A stretch of DNA of 64,000 nucleotides from Herminiimonas contaminans (GTDB taxonomy: Bacteria; Pseudomonadota; Gammaproteobacteria; Burkholderiales; Burkholderiaceae_D), in the NCBI RefSeq assembly GCF_015645465.1, contig NZ_JADOEL010000002.1, positions 62,001 through 126,000 of the forward strand. The letters run 5' to 3'. The notes beneath the pieces are model-generated. The model saw only the letters and a program-made list of their open reading frames with translations. It did no database searches and was not told where the DNA came from. The translations under genes were made by a program, and so were the position numbers. Of this stretch, positions 29,595-40,074 are shown piece by piece; position 1 is the first letter of the stretch, and the number at the start of each line of letters is the position of its first letter.

Positions 29595-30836
29595 TCATGC
29601 ATCCAGCGCCTGGCGGAAATCTTCCACCAGGTCTGCGGTGTCTTCTATCCCTATCGACACACGGATCAGTGATTCTGCGATTCCCATGCTGGCACGACGC
29701 TCGGCACCCATTTCATAGAAAATGGTATGCGCGACCGGTATCACCAGTGTGCGGGTATCGCCGAGATTACTGGCCGACACGCCCAGTTGCAGGCGATTCA
29801 GGTAATCGAAGCAATCGATGCCATCCTTCAGTTCGAAACTGAACAAGCTGCCATACGCACGGAATAGTTCAGTCGAGATCGCGTGCTGCGGATGTGATTT
29901 CAAACCCGGGTAATACACTGCGGCGACGCGCTCATCTGCTTCCAGCATCTGCGCGACAGCCAGCGCATTCGCACATTCACGATCCAGGCGCAACGCCATG
30001 GTTTCCGCGCCAACTGCCAGATGATGTGCAGCCTCTGGTCCGAGCGAACCACCAAAATCGCGCAAGGCTTTAGCACGTATCTGTGCCATACCCCACTGCG
30101 TCGTCGGGTAACGTTTATAGGTTTCGAGGATATTCGGGAAACGAGCCCAGTCATACAAACCGGTATCGGTCAGGCTACCACCCAATGCGTTACCGTGGCC
30201 GCCTATCGATTTGGTCAGCGCGTTGATGACGATGCTGGCACCCACCGTTTTCGGACGGAACAGATACGGCGAAGTCATGGTGTTATCGACGACATACAGG
30301 ATGCCGCGCTCTGCGCACAGCTTGCCGATGCGCGCCAGATCGGCGACCTGGGTGCGCGGATTGGCGATGGTTTCAACGAAGACGATACGCGTATTTGGCT
30401 GAATCGCTGCTTCCACGTTGTTCACGTCTGTCGCATCGACCATGGAGATTTTGACGCCCTGCCCGCCTACGGTTTGCCACAGGCTATTGGTATTCCCGAA
30501 CAGGAAGGCCGACGACACCACATGGTCACCCTCACGCAACAAAGCCTGTACCACTGCACCTATCGCCGCCATGCCAGTGGCAAAGCAAATCGTGGAAAGA
30601 CCTTCTTCCATCTTGTTCACTTTATCTTCCAGCGCGGCTACTGTCGGATTGCCCTGGCGGCCATAGCGGTAACCAGGCTTCTTGCCCTGGAATACCGTAG
30701 CCAGCTCACGTGCATCGTTATAACCGAAAGTCACCGAGGTATGGATAGGTTTATGCAGCGAACCATGCTCGATGTCTTTTTGACGATCGCTATGCAGGGT
30801 CGTAGTGGTAAAGCCGTATTTTTTGGAGTCTGTCAT
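29595..30836 (-). CDS. Cys/Met metabolism PLP-dependent enzyme (cystathionine gamma-synthase family)
   Basis: A 413-aa PLP enzyme. The substrate and PLP motifs are YRYGRQGNPTVAALE (residues 57-71), the catalytic Lys209 in NALTKSIGGHG, and ATGMAAI. It belongs to the trans-sulfuration group. Being next to purF suggests the metZ (O-succinylhomoserine sulfhydrylase) position, but the sequence differs from the classic MetZ pattern, so substrate is not fixed. The start at 30836 is chosen because an upstream in-frame ATG at 30866 lies inside the purF terminator hairpin. Confidence 0.88.
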   Translation of the reverse strand: MTDSKKYGFTTTTLHSDRQKDIEHGSLHKPIHTSVTFGYNDARELATVFQGKKPGYRYGRQGNPTVAALEDKVNKMEEGLSTICFATGMAAIGAVVQALLREGDHVVSSAFLFGNTNSLWQTVGGQGVKISMVDATDVNNVEAAIQPNTRIVFVETIANPRTQVADLARIGKLCAERGILYVVDNTMTSPYLFRPKTVGASIVINALTKSIGGHGNALGGSLTDTGLYDWARFPNILETYKRYPTTQWGMAQIRAKALRDFGGSLGPEAAHHLAVGAETMALRLDRECANALAVAQMLEADERVAAVYYPGLKSHPQHAISTELFRAYGSLFSFELKDGIDCFDYLNRLQLGVSASNLGDTRTLVIPVAHTIFYEMGAERRASMGIAESLIRVSIGIEDTADLVEDFRQALDA

Positions 30837-30853
30837 GATGGCCAAGAAAAAAA

Positions 30854-30888
30854 TGCCTGAATGCACACTTGCGCGTGCAAATCAGGCA
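30854..30888 (-). terminator. Intrinsic terminator of purF
   Basis: Stem TGCCTGA...TCAGGCA with an inner TGCAC / GTGCA pairing, followed on the minus strand by TTTTTTTC. It is 26 bases after the purF stop. Confidence 0.85.
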
Positions 30889-30913
30889 TAGCTGTAACGT
30901 AGCTTAAATAGAA

Positions 30914-32431
30914 TTAATCTACCTGTGCCAGATTCAAATTCAATTGCGAGCGAACGCTATCGTCCACTTCCGGTTTTGGATTGTTGCGAGCGAACTCGAT
31001 ACGATCCAGATAGTCGCGTGAAATATCACCAGTCACGTAGATGCCGTCAAAGCACGATGCTTCCAGGCTCTTCAATGCAGGATTCACATCAGAGATCGAA
31101 CGTTTCAATGCTTCGATGTCCTGGTAAATCAATGCGTCTGCAGTGATTTCGCGGCACACTTCTTCAGTGCTGCGGCCATAGGCGATCAGTTCAGCACGGG
31201 TCGGCATGTCGATACCGTACACGTTCGGAAATTTCACTGGTGGCGCTGCGGAAGCGAAGATAACTTTCTTCGCGCCAGCTTCACGTGCCATCTGTACGAT
31301 TTCGCGGCTGGTAGTACCACGGACGATGGAGTCATCGACCAGCAATACATTCTTGCCTTTGAACTCGGAGCCGATCGCATTCAGTTTCTGACGTACCGAC
31401 TTGCTACGGATAGCTTGTCCTGGCATCAGGAAGGTACGACCGATATAACGGTTTTTGATGAAGCCTTCGCGATATTCAATGTTCAGCTTCTGCGCCAGTT
31501 CCATCGCTGCCGGACGCGACGAATCAGGGATAGGCATCACGACATCGATATCGCCGAGCGGGATTTCGCGTTTGATTTTTTCTGCCAGGTACTCACCCAT
31601 TTTCAGGCGGGTTGCATATACCGAAGCGCCATCAATGATGGAATCTGGACGAGCGAAATAAACGTATTCAAACGCGCATGGATTGAGTGTCGGATTTTCC
31701 GCACATTGCTGGTTGTACAGTTTGCCTTCGATGTCGATGAAGATCGCTTCGCCTGGCAATACATCGCGCAGGAAACGGAAACCGAGGCCTTCGAGTGCGA
31801 CCGATTCGCTGGCAACCAGGTACTCGGTGCCGTGATCGGTTTCATTGAAGCCTATGCACAGTGGACGGATACCGAACGGATCGCGGAACGCCAGCAAGCC
31901 GTAGCCTGCAATTTGCGCGGTGACTGCATACGAACCACGTACACGCTTGTGCACCATCGCAACGGCTTTGAAGATTGCAGCAGGATCGAGCGAGTAACCG
32001 GTGGTTGCTTGCTGGATTTCATGAGCCAGTACATTCAACAAGACTTCCGAATCGGAGGTCGTGTTGATGTGACGTCTGTCATTTTTGAACATCTCGATTT
32101 TGAGCTGTTCCCAGTTCGTCAGGTTACCGTTGTGCGCCATGATGATGCCGAACGGTGCATTGACGTAGAACGGTTGCGCTTCTTCCGCACTGGACGAACC
32201 GGCAGTCGGGTAGCGGACCTGGCCGACACCCGAGTTACCGAACAGCGAACGCATATTGCGGGTGCGGAAGACATCCCGTACCAGCCCGTTCGCCTTGTGC
32301 ATGCTGAATGTATTGCCGTTATCGGTAGCGATACCGGCAGCATCCTGACCACGGTGCTGCAGAAGCAGCAACGCGTCATAAATCAATTGATTGACAGGGG
32401 TGTGAGAAACAACGCCAACAATGCCACACAT
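30914..32431 (-). CDS. purF: Amidophosphoribosyltransferase
   Basis: First step of purine synthesis: PRPP plus glutamine gives phosphoribosylamine. The 505-aa protein begins MCGIVGVV with nucleophile Cys2 exposed after Met removal and no propeptide, as in E. coli. The glutaminase domain spans 1-240, and the PRPP-binding loop is [18 protein letters not shown] (about 363-380). The SD GAGGAG precedes the ATG. Order cvpA-purF is conserved in proteobacteria. Confidence 0.97.
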   Translation of the reverse strand: MCGIVGVVSHTPVNQLIYDALLLLQHRGQDAAGIATDNGNTFSMHKANGLVRDVFRTRNMRSLFGNSGVGQVRYPTAGSSSAEEAQPFYVNAPFGIIMAHNGNLTNWEQLKIEMFKNDRRHINTTSDSEVLLNVLAHEIQQATTGYSLDPAAIFKAVAMVHKRVRGSYAVTAQIAGYGLLAFRDPFGIRPLCIGFNETDHGTEYLVASESVALEGLGFRFLRDVLPGEAIFIDIEGKLYNQQCAENPTLNPCAFEYVYFARPDSIIDGASVYATRLKMGEYLAEKIKREIPLGDIDVVMPIPDSSRPAAMELAQKLNIEYREGFIKNRYIGRTFLMPGQAIRSKSVRQKLNAIGSEFKGKNVLLVDDSIVRGTTSREIVQMAREAGAKKVIFASAAPPVKFPNVYGIDMPTRAELIAYGRSTEEVCREITADALIYQDIEALKRSISDVNPALKSLEASCFDGIYVTGDISRDYLDRIEFARNNPKPEVDDSVRSQLNLNLAQVD

Positions 32432-32487
32432 GGTGGACTCCTCAACTAAAGCAAATTAAAACTAAGAATTATTTATATTATGGTGAA

Positions 32488-32976
32488 TCAGAATTCTATG
32501 TGTTGCGCAAACTCGCCAGGCAGGAAGGGTTTGACCGTATGTGCGGCAGTTTCTGCCAGCGGACTAAACAGTGCATTCTTCCAGAACGGCTGCTGTGGAA
32601 TCGCCGTCATGCCGCACAACAATACCGCCGCCAGCACGATCAGCAAACCACGCGCCAAACCAAACAAACCACCCAGCCCCCGGTCTGCCAGTGTCAGGCC
32701 CGAAGCCTTGATCACCGCGTCCAACGCCATCGTCAGCAAGCCCATCAGGATGCGTACACCGATGAACAATACGATAAAAGCCACTATCAGACGTGCCGTC
32801 TTGCCCGGCACCATTTCCGGTAGCCACACCGCCAATGTCTCACCATAGGCATTGGCAACAAAAAATGCCACTATCCAGCTCAGCAGGGACAGGATTTCTT
32901 TCACCAGTCCGCGCAAGGTACTGATCACCACCGAACAAATCAGTACAAATAAAACCAGATAATCAAAAATCGTCAC
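32488..32976 (-). CDS. cvpA: CvpA family membrane protein
   Basis: A 162-aa protein with four transmembrane helices starting MTIFDYLVLFVLICSVVIS; the family motif RGLVKEILSLLSWIVAFF (residues 24-41) is present. It is needed for colicin V production and, in enteric bacteria, envelope stress tolerance. It is encoded 56 bases before purF. Confidence 0.93.
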   Translation of the reverse strand: MTIFDYLVLFVLICSVVISTLRGLVKEILSLLSWIVAFFVANAYGETLAVWLPEMVPGKTARLIVAFIVLFIGVRILMGLLTMALDAVIKASGLTLADRGLGGLFGLARGLLIVLAAVLLCGMTAIPQQPFWKNALFSPLAETAAHTVKPFLPGEFAQHIEF

Positions 32977-33006
32977 AGTCGCTCTGCTTCACTGCCTTGC
33001 GACATA

Positions 33007-33885
33007 TCAGGCCGGGAAGGATTTGCCGGTCAAACCGATTTTGGTCAGTTTGGCACGTGCTTTATCGGCTTCCGCTTCATTCGCAAATGGGCCGATGCGG
33101 ACACGGATACGCTCACCCGATGCCGTCGCCACTTTTTGCGTATGTGACTTCAAACCTGCTGCCTGCAGCTTCTTCTGCAATTCATTGACCTTGTCCTGCG
33201 ATGCCAGTGCTGCGACTTGCAATACCACCTTGCCGGATGCGTGAGGAGCAGCGGACGGAACCGGCTTGCCTTCCAGGATAGCGCGTGCCCGTGCCGCTTC
33301 GTCCGCCTTGCTAACACTTGGAGCATGCGGTGTTGCTTTTGGTTCTGCGGCTTCCGGCTTGGCGCTCGCTACTTGCGGCTTTTTCTCTGCTTCGGCCGGT
33401 TTAGACTCGGCTTTTACCGTTTCTTTGGGCGTTTCTTTAGGCGTGTCCTTGGCCGCAGCAGGCGCAGCTACCGGCGCTGCTGGACCCGGCTCAACGATCT
33501 CTTCTTCCGCGCTCAAGGAATTGCTCGGGGCGGTAGCGGCAGCGCTGTCTGCCTTGGCTACCAGCCCGGCTTTGGCTTGTGCCGCCGGAGCGGGTGTGTC
33601 TTTGGATGGAATCTGGATATCGATATCGTCAGGCAGCTGTCTCGGCTCGGAGTCCAGGATCATAGGCAAACCGATAATGGCGGCCAGAACCAGTGCAATC
33701 GCACCCACTAGGCGGCGGCGCGCACGTTTCTTTTCTGGCAAGACCGGATCTACCGGCTCCTCGCGTCTGTTGCCCTGCTTGCGCTTGCCGCGAGCCGGTT
33801 TTTCTTCATCAGCCTGCGAATAAAAATCGCTCTTGCCGGTCGATGAATCCTGCTGATTTTTACGAAGAAACGAGAACAAGCCCAT
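33007..33885 (-). CDS. SPOR-domain protein (DedD-like)
   Basis: A 292-aa single-pass protein: basic cytoplasmic N-terminus, transmembrane helix at 58-77, long Ala/Pro/Lys/Glu periplasmic linker (80-210) and a C-terminal SPOR domain (about 215-290, VVLQVAALASQDKVNELQKKL...RVRIGPFANEAEADKARAKL). SPOR domains bind denuded glycan strands at the division septum, so a role in cell division is likely. The position between folC and cvpA is that of dedD. Confidence 0.92.
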   Translation of the reverse strand: MGLFSFLRKNQQDSSTGKSDFYSQADEEKPARGKRKQGNRREEPVDPVLPEKKRARRRLVGAIALVLAAIIGLPMILDSEPRQLPDDIDIQIPSKDTPAPAAQAKAGLVAKADSAAATAPSNSLSAEEEIVEPGPAAPVAAPAAAKDTPKETPKETVKAESKPAEAEKKPQVASAKPEAAEPKATPHAPSVSKADEAARARAILEGKPVPSAAPHASGKVVLQVAALASQDKVNELQKKLQAAGLKSHTQKVATASGERIRVRIGPFANEAEADKARAKLTKIGLTGKSFPA

Positions 33886-33905
33886 ACGATGTAATGTGAA
33901 ATTCG

Positions 33906-35204
33906 TCAGTGATGTTCGGAATTACGGAATTCCATGACGCCAGCAACTGTCAGGAACGATCCGAAAACCGCAATTCTATCATTCTCCCCTGCTCGGCTGA
34001 GTGCATTTGCAAAAGCTTCTGCAGGTGAGGCAAAGGTGAGGATGCTACGTTCGGTATCACTCGCGGGTGGTATTTCGCCATAAGCATGCACCAGTCGGTC
34101 CTTGATCTCGGTCGCACTGGCTGCGCGTGGCAACGGCAAATCAGTCACACACCAGTGGTCAACGCGGCCTTTCAGATGGGCGATGACACCGTCTATATCC
34201 TTGTCTTGCATCGCGCCGAACACCGCGTAGGTGTATGGCGCGAAGTTCATATTGTCGAGATTTTGCGCCAAAGTGGCAGCCGCGTGCGGGTTATGCGCCA
34301 CATCCAGGATGACGGTAGGCTGTCCTGGCAACACCTGAAAACGACCCGGCAAATCGACAACAGCCAGGCCGGTACGTACTTCCTGCGCACCGACCGGCAA
34401 GCGCAAGCGCAGCGCTTCCAGCGCCGCCAACACGGATGAGGCGTTTAATAGCTGATTGGCACCGCGCAAGGCCGGGTAACCGAGGGAATTGCGACGACGG
34501 CCACGACCACTGAAATTCCACTGCTGCTTGTCACCGGAATAATTGAAATCACGATTGAACAGCCACAGATCAGCGCCTATTTTTTCGGCATGCTCGACCA
34601 GCGAAGCTGGCGGCACCGGATCACCGCAAATCGCGGTTTTACCGGCACGGAAAATCCCGGCCTTCTCAAAGCCGATTTTTTCGCGGGTATCACCCAGGTA
34701 TTCGGTGTGATCGATATCCACGCTGGTCACGATAGCAACATCGGCATCCAGCACATTGACTGCATCCAGTCGGCCACCGAGGCCGACTTCAAAGATCACG
34801 GCATCCAGCTTTGCATCTGCAAACAATTGGATGGCCGCCAGTGTGGTGAATTCGAAATAGGACAGGGAAACATCGCCGCGCACCGCTTCCAGCTTGTCAA
34901 ACGCGGTTATCAATTCCTGATCGCTGCAGGAGACGCCATTCAGACGCATGCGCTCGTTGAAGTGCAGCAAGTGTGGCGAGGTGTACAAACCGACGCGATA
35001 ACCGGCACGCAAGAGTATCGCTTCCAGCATCGCACAGGTAGAGCCCTTGCCGTTGGTACCGCCGACGATAATCACCGGACACTCGAACTGCACATGCATC
35101 GCCTGTTTGACCTGGCGCACGCGATCCAGCCCCATATCTATGGCTTTCGGATGCATCGCTTCCAGGCGGCTTAGCCAGTCAGCCAGGGTCGTGGGATTTT
35201 CCAT
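33906..35204 (-). CDS. folC: Dihydrofolate synthase / folylpolyglutamate synthase
   Basis: Adds glutamate to dihydropteroate and folates. The 432-aa Mur-ligase-type protein has the P-loop GGTNGKGSTCAMLE (residues 48-61), YTSPHLLHFNERM and the C-terminal VLDVAHNPHAA. It lies 20 bases before the SPOR gene and downstream of accD, the usual accD-folC-dedD-cvpA-purF order; a terminator separates it from accD. Confidence 0.96.
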   Translation of the reverse strand: MENPTTLADWLSRLEAMHPKAIDMGLDRVRQVKQAMHVQFECPVIIVGGTNGKGSTCAMLEAILLRAGYRVGLYTSPHLLHFNERMRLNGVSCSDQELITAFDKLEAVRGDVSLSYFEFTTLAAIQLFADAKLDAVIFEVGLGGRLDAVNVLDADVAIVTSVDIDHTEYLGDTREKIGFEKAGIFRAGKTAICGDPVPPASLVEHAEKIGADLWLFNRDFNYSGDKQQWNFSGRGRRRNSLGYPALRGANQLLNASSVLAALEALRLRLPVGAQEVRTGLAVVDLPGRFQVLPGQPTVILDVAHNPHAAATLAQNLDNMNFAPYTYAVFGAMQDKDIDGVIAHLKGRVDHWCVTDLPLPRAASATEIKDRLVHAYGEIPPASDTERSILTFASPAEAFANALSRAGENDRIAVFGSFLTVAGVMEFRNSEHH

Positions 35205-35251
35205 GCAAACTCGTCAGGTAGAGAACACTATGTAAAGGCGAAAACGCAAAT

Positions 35252-35284
35252 AAAAAGCCCGAACGCATAAGGTTCGGGCTTTTT
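35252..35284. terminator. Intrinsic terminator between accD and folC
   Basis: Perfect 13-bp stem AAAAAGCCCGAAC / GTTCGGGCTTTTT with a 7-base loop. T-runs on both strands; on the minus strand it ends the accD transcript. Confidence 0.93.
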
Positions 35285-35300
35285 AGACTAAGCCGGGGGA

Positions 35301-36173
35301 TCAGGCCAGGACTTCAGCCGCCTGATTTTGCAACAAGGCCAGGATACGAGCGATTTCTTCGCGCATTTTACGGCGGTCAACAATCATGTCGACTGCACCT
35401 TTTTGCACCAGGAATTCGGCACGCTGGAAGCCTTCCGGCAGCTTTTCACGTACGGTGTTTTCAATCACGCGCGGACCGGCAAAACCGATCAAAGCCTTAG
35501 GCTCGGCGATCACGACGTCACCCATGAAGGCAAAGGAAGCGGAAACGCCACCCATGGTCGGATCGGTCAGAACCGAAATAAACGGCAATTTCTTTTCTGA
35601 CAACTTGGTCAACATGGCCGTGGTTTTGGCCATTTGCATTAATGACAACAAACCTTCCTGCATACGCGCACCACCGGTAGCGGTAATGCAGATTAGCGGT
35701 ACTTTTTGTTCCAGTGCGGTCTGGGCAGCACGGGCGAAACGTTCGCCAACGACGGAGCCCATGGAACCACCCATAAATTCGAATTCAAAGCAGGCTACGA
35801 CCACTGGCAGGCTCATGATGGAGCCGCCGAGGACAACCAGCGCATCGGTCTCGCCGGTTGCTTCCAGCGCCGATTTCAGGCGATCAGGGTATTTTTTGCT
35901 GTCTTTGAACTTGAGGGTATCGACCGGCAGGACTTCCTGGCCGATGTCGTAACGGCCGCCTGCGTCGAGCAAGGCGTCGAGACGGTCACGCGCGCGGATG
36001 CGCATGTGATGGTCGCATTTAGGGCAAACGTGGATATTCGATTCCAGATCCGTGCGATACAGGACTGCTTCGCAGGATGGGCATTTAACCCACAAACCTT
36101 CCGGGATGGACTTGCGTTGCGCAGCATCGGAACGTTGGATACGTGGGGGAAGTAACTTTTCTAGCCAACTCAT
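35301..36173 (-). CDS. accD: Acetyl-CoA carboxylase carboxyltransferase subunit beta
   Basis: Transfers carboxyl from biotin to acetyl-CoA with AccA, first step of fatty acid synthesis. The 290-aa protein starts [10 protein letters not shown] at the ATG with SD AGAGG. It has a four-Cys zinc ribbon (CPSC near 33-36 and CPKC near 52-55) and the carboxyltransferase motif [16 protein letters not shown] longer frame would add 17 unlikely residues. Confidence 0.97.
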   Translation of the reverse strand: MSWLEKLLPPRIQRSDAAQRKSIPEGLWVKCPSCEAVLYRTDLESNIHVCPKCDHHMRIRARDRLDALLDAGGRYDIGQEVLPVDTLKFKDSKKYPDRLKSALEATGETDALVVLGGSIMSLPVVVACFEFEFMGGSMGSVVGERFARAAQTALEQKVPLICITATGGARMQEGLLSLMQMAKTTAMLTKLSEKKLPFISVLTDPTMGGVSASFAFMGDVVIAEPKALIGFAGPRVIENTVREKLPEGFQRAEFLVQKGAVDMIVDRRKMREEIARILALLQNQAAEVLA

Positions 36174-36280
36174 CGTGACCTCTTTCAATTTTGTACTGGC
36201 CGAATTGTACCGTTTGCACGGCAATTCGCCACAATTACGTGTCGGACAGTATTTTACTTGTCTAACACGACATTTTCATC

Positions 36281-37078
36281 TTATTCGTCCAAAGCCTTGC
36301 GGATACCGGCTATAAACGTTTGCACTCTTTCAACAGCTTGCTCGCGCGGGCTGTTTTCCAGCTCCTGGATGATCCGGCTGCCGATCACAACTGCGTCGGA
36401 TACTGCCGCAACTGCTTTGGCCGTTGCCGCGTCGCGAATACCGAAACCGACACCGATAGGCAATTTCACATATTTACGGATTGCAGCGATGCGTTCTGCC
36501 ACTTCCTTGGTATCAATATTGGCCGCGCCGGTCACGCCCTTGAGCGACACGTAGTAGCTAAAGCCGCTACCGAATTTAGCTACTTGCTGGATACGTTCTT
36601 CGGTCGAGGTAGGCGACAACAGGAAGATAGGATCCATATCGTTCGCCTTCAAAGTCTCGGCAAATTCTTCACACTCTTCCGGCGGGTAATCCACCACGAT
36701 GGTGCCATCGACACCGGCCGCCTTGGCCGCCAGTACGAACTTGGTTTGCCCCATGCGTTCGATCGGGTTGGCATAACCCATCAGTACCACCGGTGTGGTG
36801 TTATTGGTCTTGCGGAACTCACTGACGAAGCCCAGCACGTCATGCATGCTGACGCCGAATACCAGTGCACGTTCGCAGGCGCGCTGAATGACCGGGCCTT
36901 CGGCCATCGGGTCCGAAAAAGGTACGCCCAATTCCAAAATATCGGCACCGCCTGCGACCAGCGCATGCATCAGCGGCACTGTCAGTTCGGGAGCCGGATC
37001 ACCAGCGGTAATGAAAGGAATGAGACCTTTTTTATTCTTTGCCGCCAACGCGGCCAGGGTGGACTGAATTCTGGACAT
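36281..37078 (-). CDS. trpA: Tryptophan synthase alpha subunit
   Basis: Cleaves indole-3-glycerol phosphate to indole and G3P, channelling indole to TrpB. A 265-aa TIM barrel with catalytic Glu49 in [12 protein letters not shown]. The second catalytic position, Asp60 in Salmonella (SDPLADGP), is Glu60 here (SDPMAEGP), a conservative swap. The phosphate-binding GVGFGIRD lies near the end. It follows trpB by 99 bases. Confidence 0.96.
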   Translation of the reverse strand: MSRIQSTLAALAAKNKKGLIPFITAGDPAPELTVPLMHALVAGGADILELGVPFSDPMAEGPVIQRACERALVFGVSMHDVLGFVSEFRKTNNTTPVVLMGYANPIERMGQTKFVLAAKAAGVDGTIVVDYPPEECEEFAETLKANDMDPIFLLSPTSTEERIQQVAKFGSGFSYYVSLKGVTGAANIDTKEVAERIAAIRKYVKLPIGVGFGIRDAATAKAVAAVSDAVVIGSRIIQELENSPREQAVERVQTFIAGIRKALDE

Positions 37079-37177
37079 GGAGATACTTTATAAATTTTCC
37101 GGACTGGATGAACCGTAATTTGAGCAACAGGCATCAGAATTCCGCTACTGCTCAGCAGCGGAGTCCTGCGCGCAGAT

Positions 37178-38449
37178 TTAATCGAATTGCAAGCCTATGC
37201 GTTGCGCCACTGTATGCATATCCTTGTCGCCACGACCCGAGAGATTCGCCAGCACGACCTTGTCTTTCGGCAGGGTTGCTGCCAGCTTGGCAGCGTAAGC
37301 CAGGGCGTGGCTGGATTCCAGCGCCGGAATGATGCCTTCGATATGGCAGCAATCGTGGAACGCCTGCAGCGCTTCATCGTCGGTGATGGTGACGTATTGC
37401 GCACGACCAGAGTCTTTCAACCACGAGTGTTCAGGGCCTACGCCCGGATAATCGAGACCGGCAGAAACCGAATGTGTTTCGATGATCTGACCGTTTTCAT
37501 CCTGCAACAGATAGGTACGATTGCCGTGCAAAACACCTGGCGAACCGGCAGTCAGCGAAGCCGAATGCTTGCCGCTATCCAGGCCCTCTCCTGCAGCTTC
37601 GACGCCAACCAGTTGTACGTTCTTGTGCTCGATGTAGGGATAGAAAATACCCATCGCATTCGAACCACCACCGATACAAGCCACCACATAATCAGGCTGA
37701 CGGCTGGTCATTTCCGGCATTTGTTGTATGCACTCGTTACCAATCACGGACTGGAAGTCACGCACCATCATCGGGTAAGGATGTGGGCCTGCCACCGTGC
37801 CGATGATGTAGAAGGTATTTTCGATGTTGGTCACCCAGTCTCGCATCGCTTCGTTCAACGCGTCTTTCAGCGTCTTCGAACCGGATTCAACTGGTACCAC
37901 TTTCGCGCCCAGCAACTTCATCCGATAGACGTTTTGCGCCTGGCGTTTGACGTCTTCGCTACCCATGTAGACCACGCATTCGAGACCGAAGCGTGCGCAG
38001 ATGGTCGCGGTCGCCACACCATGCTGGCCAGCACCGGTTTCCGCGATGATGCGCGGCTTGCCCATGCGTTTGGCGAGCAAGGCCTGGCCAATCACGTTGT
38101 TGATTTTGTGTGCGCCAGTGTGATTCAGGTCTTCACGTTTGAAGTAAATCTGCGCGCCGCCCATTTTTTCAGACCAGCGTTGGGCATGATAAATCGGACT
38201 AGGACGACCAACGAAATGCTTGAGGTCGTAATGGAATTCGGCGAGGAAGGAAGGATCTTTGCTGTAGTGCGCGTACGCTTCTTTCAACTCAGCCAGGGCA
38301 TGGCTCAGGGTTTCTGCGACAAAGCTGCCGCCGTAAGGACCGAAGTGGCCGCGGGCATCAGGCAGATTGTATGGGGCTGTCTGATGCAAAGCACTTTCTG
38401 CAATCGCTTGTCGCTCGGCAAAACTGCCCAGCACGTCTAATTCTTTCAT
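37178..38449 (-). CDS. trpB: Tryptophan synthase beta subunit
   Basis: PLP enzyme joining indole to serine. The 423-aa protein has Lys115 in [10 protein letters not shown], the phosphate-binding GGGSNAMG and the typical N-terminal [15 protein letters not shown] (34-48). It is between trpF and trpA on the same strand, 14 bases after trpF. Confidence 0.97.
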   Translation of the reverse strand: MKELDVLGSFAERQAIAESALHQTAPYNLPDARGHFGPYGGSFVAETLSHALAELKEAYAHYSKDPSFLAEFHYDLKHFVGRPSPIYHAQRWSEKMGGAQIYFKREDLNHTGAHKINNVIGQALLAKRMGKPRIIAETGAGQHGVATATICARFGLECVVYMGSEDVKRQAQNVYRMKLLGAKVVPVESGSKTLKDALNEAMRDWVTNIENTFYIIGTVAGPHPYPMMVRDFQSVIGNECIQQMPEMTSRQPDYVVACIGGGSNAMGIFYPYIEHKNVQLVGVEAAGEGLDSGKHSASLTAGSPGVLHGNRTYLLQDENGQIIETHSVSAGLDYPGVGPEHSWLKDSGRAQYVTITDDEALQAFHDCCHIEGIIPALESSHALAYAAKLAATLPKDKVVLANLSGRGDKDMHTVAQRIGLQFD

Positions 38450-38463
38450 GGCTTTTCTCTTTG

Positions 38464-39150
38464 CTATTTTGTCTGGTCCGCGGCTGCTGCAACAGCATCT
38501 GCTGTGCGTACCGCGGCAATGAAGGCGCGTATTTTGACGGCGTCCTTGATCCCTTTGTCTTGTTCGACACCACTGCTGATGTCGACCGCATAGGGACGGA
38601 CGCTCAGGACTGCGTCAGTCGCGTTTTGTACGCTCAAGCCACCACTTAAAACGACCCGAGGCGCGATGTTTTCTGGAATGAGAGACCAATCGAAGACCTT
38701 TCCGCCGCCGCCATAGCCATCTACAAAGGCATCCAGCAACAAGCCGGTGAACAATGTGCTGGCAGCGCGATAATCAGACTCGTATTCTAGCAAATCGGCC
38801 GCCTGCATACCCTCTTTTACGCGAATTGCGCGTATGAAGGGCCGATTTACCGCTTTTGCTATCGCCGCGCAGTGTTCCGGCGTCTCATCGCCATGGAATT
38901 GCAGCAAGGCAATAGGAGCTTGCGCAATGATGGCCTGCACTTCTTCCAGCGTCGCATTGACAAATAAACCAACCGGCGTAACAAATGGCGGAATCTGTAC
39001 GATCAGTTCCCCGGCTGCTGCTGCAGCGATGTAACGCGGGCTCTTCGGATAGAACACGAAGCCGACGGCATCAGCACCTGCCGCAATCGCGCTTTGCACA
39101 TCCTGCGGCCGCGTCAGGCCACATATCTTGATTCGGGTACGGTGTGTCAT
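38464..39150 (-). CDS. trpF: Phosphoribosylanthranilate isomerase
   Basis: Amadori rearrangement in tryptophan synthesis. A 228-aa TIM barrel with catalytic Cys10 in [10 protein letters not shown] and the second acid in [12 protein letters not shown]. Standard length. It starts 21 bases after truA and leads trpF-trpB-trpA. Confidence 0.96.
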   Translation of the reverse strand: MTHRTRIKICGLTRPQDVQSAIAAGADAVGFVFYPKSPRYIAAAAAGELIVQIPPFVTPVGLFVNATLEEVQAIIAQAPIALLQFHGDETPEHCAAIAKAVNRPFIRAIRVKEGMQAADLLEYESDYRAASTLFTGLLLDAFVDGYGGGGKVFDWSLIPENIAPRVVLSGGLSVQNATDAVLSVRPYAVDISSGVEQDKGIKDAVKIRAFIAAVRTADAVAAAADQTK

Positions 39151-39171
39151 TGTGTATGTTTGGTATCAGTC

Positions 39172-39987
39172 TTAAGACCAAAAGAAATTCTGCACTTCCA
39201 GTTGCGGCAACTGCCACTTCGGATCGTAATCGATTTTGGCCAGGTACAAGCCGTCCGGCATGAAGGTCGGTGCGGCGAACTTGCGGTCACGCCCGTCCAG
39301 TATTTCCTTCAGCCACTCAGGCGGCTGCGAGCCATTGCCGACATAAATCAGCGAACCGACGATATTGCGCACCATGTGATGCAGGAAGGCATTCGCATGC
39401 AGCGTAAACATGATCAGGTCACCGCGCTGCTCTATCTTGATCGAGTACATGCTTTTGACCGGTGATTTGGCCTGGCACTGTACCGAACGGAAAGTCGAGA
39501 AATCATGTTCGCCCAACAAGTGTTGTGCCGCAAGCTGCATGCGCGCCACATCCAGCTTGCGGAATACCCAGCCAGCCTTCCCTTCCAGCAAAGGCGAGCG
39601 CACCGGATTGTTGTACAGCACGTATTGGTACATGCGCGAACGCGCACTGAAACGCGCATGGAAATTATCCTGCTCGTCCGGACGGTGCGGGACTTCCGTC
39701 GCCCACCGCACCGCTATCGATGGTGGCAAAAAGGTATTCACACCACGCACCCAGGACGACATATCGCGTTCCAGTGTAGTGTCAAAATGCACAACTTGCT
39801 CCAGTCCATGCACACCGGCATCGGTACGACCGGCGCACACGGTAGAGACATCCTGCAGCGTGAATTTATGCAGGGCGAATTCCAGCCTGTCCTGTACGGT
39901 CAGCCCGTTCAGCTGTGTCTGCCAGCCCTGCCACGGCGTACCGTCATATTGCACGCCAAGCACGATGCGTTTGGATACTCCACTCAT
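39172..39987 (-). CDS. truA: tRNA pseudouridine(38-40) synthase TruA
   Basis: Makes pseudouridine in the anticodon arm of many tRNAs. The 271-aa protein has the catalytic Asp in CAGRTDAGVHG (residues 50-60) and the family motifs GVQYDGTPWQGWQTQ near the N-terminus and FLHHMVRNIVG late. It is downstream of fimV behind a terminator and leads into trpF. Confidence 0.96.
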   Translation of the reverse strand: MSGVSKRIVLGVQYDGTPWQGWQTQLNGLTVQDRLEFALHKFTLQDVSTVCAGRTDAGVHGLEQVVHFDTTLERDMSSWVRGVNTFLPPSIAVRWATEVPHRPDEQDNFHARFSARSRMYQYVLYNNPVRSPLLEGKAGWVFRKLDVARMQLAAQHLLGEHDFSTFRSVQCQAKSPVKSMYSIKIEQRGDLIMFTLHANAFLHHMVRNIVGSLIYVGNGSQPPEWLKEILDGRDRKFAAPTFMPDGLYLAKIDYDPKWQLPQLEVQNFFWS

Positions 39988-40027
39988 AGAGAGAATTTAC
40001 CGGAAAAATCGAAACTAAAAATGAAAA

Positions 40028-40053
40028 CGGGCGCAAGCATAGCATTGCGCCCG
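40028..40053 (-). terminator. Intrinsic terminator of fimV
   Basis: Perfect 9-bp stem CGGGCGCAA / TTGCGCCCG with an 8-base loop, followed on the minus strand by TTTTCATTTTT. Confidence 0.87.
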
Positions 40054-40074
40054 TCGATATAACTAACTTATGAA

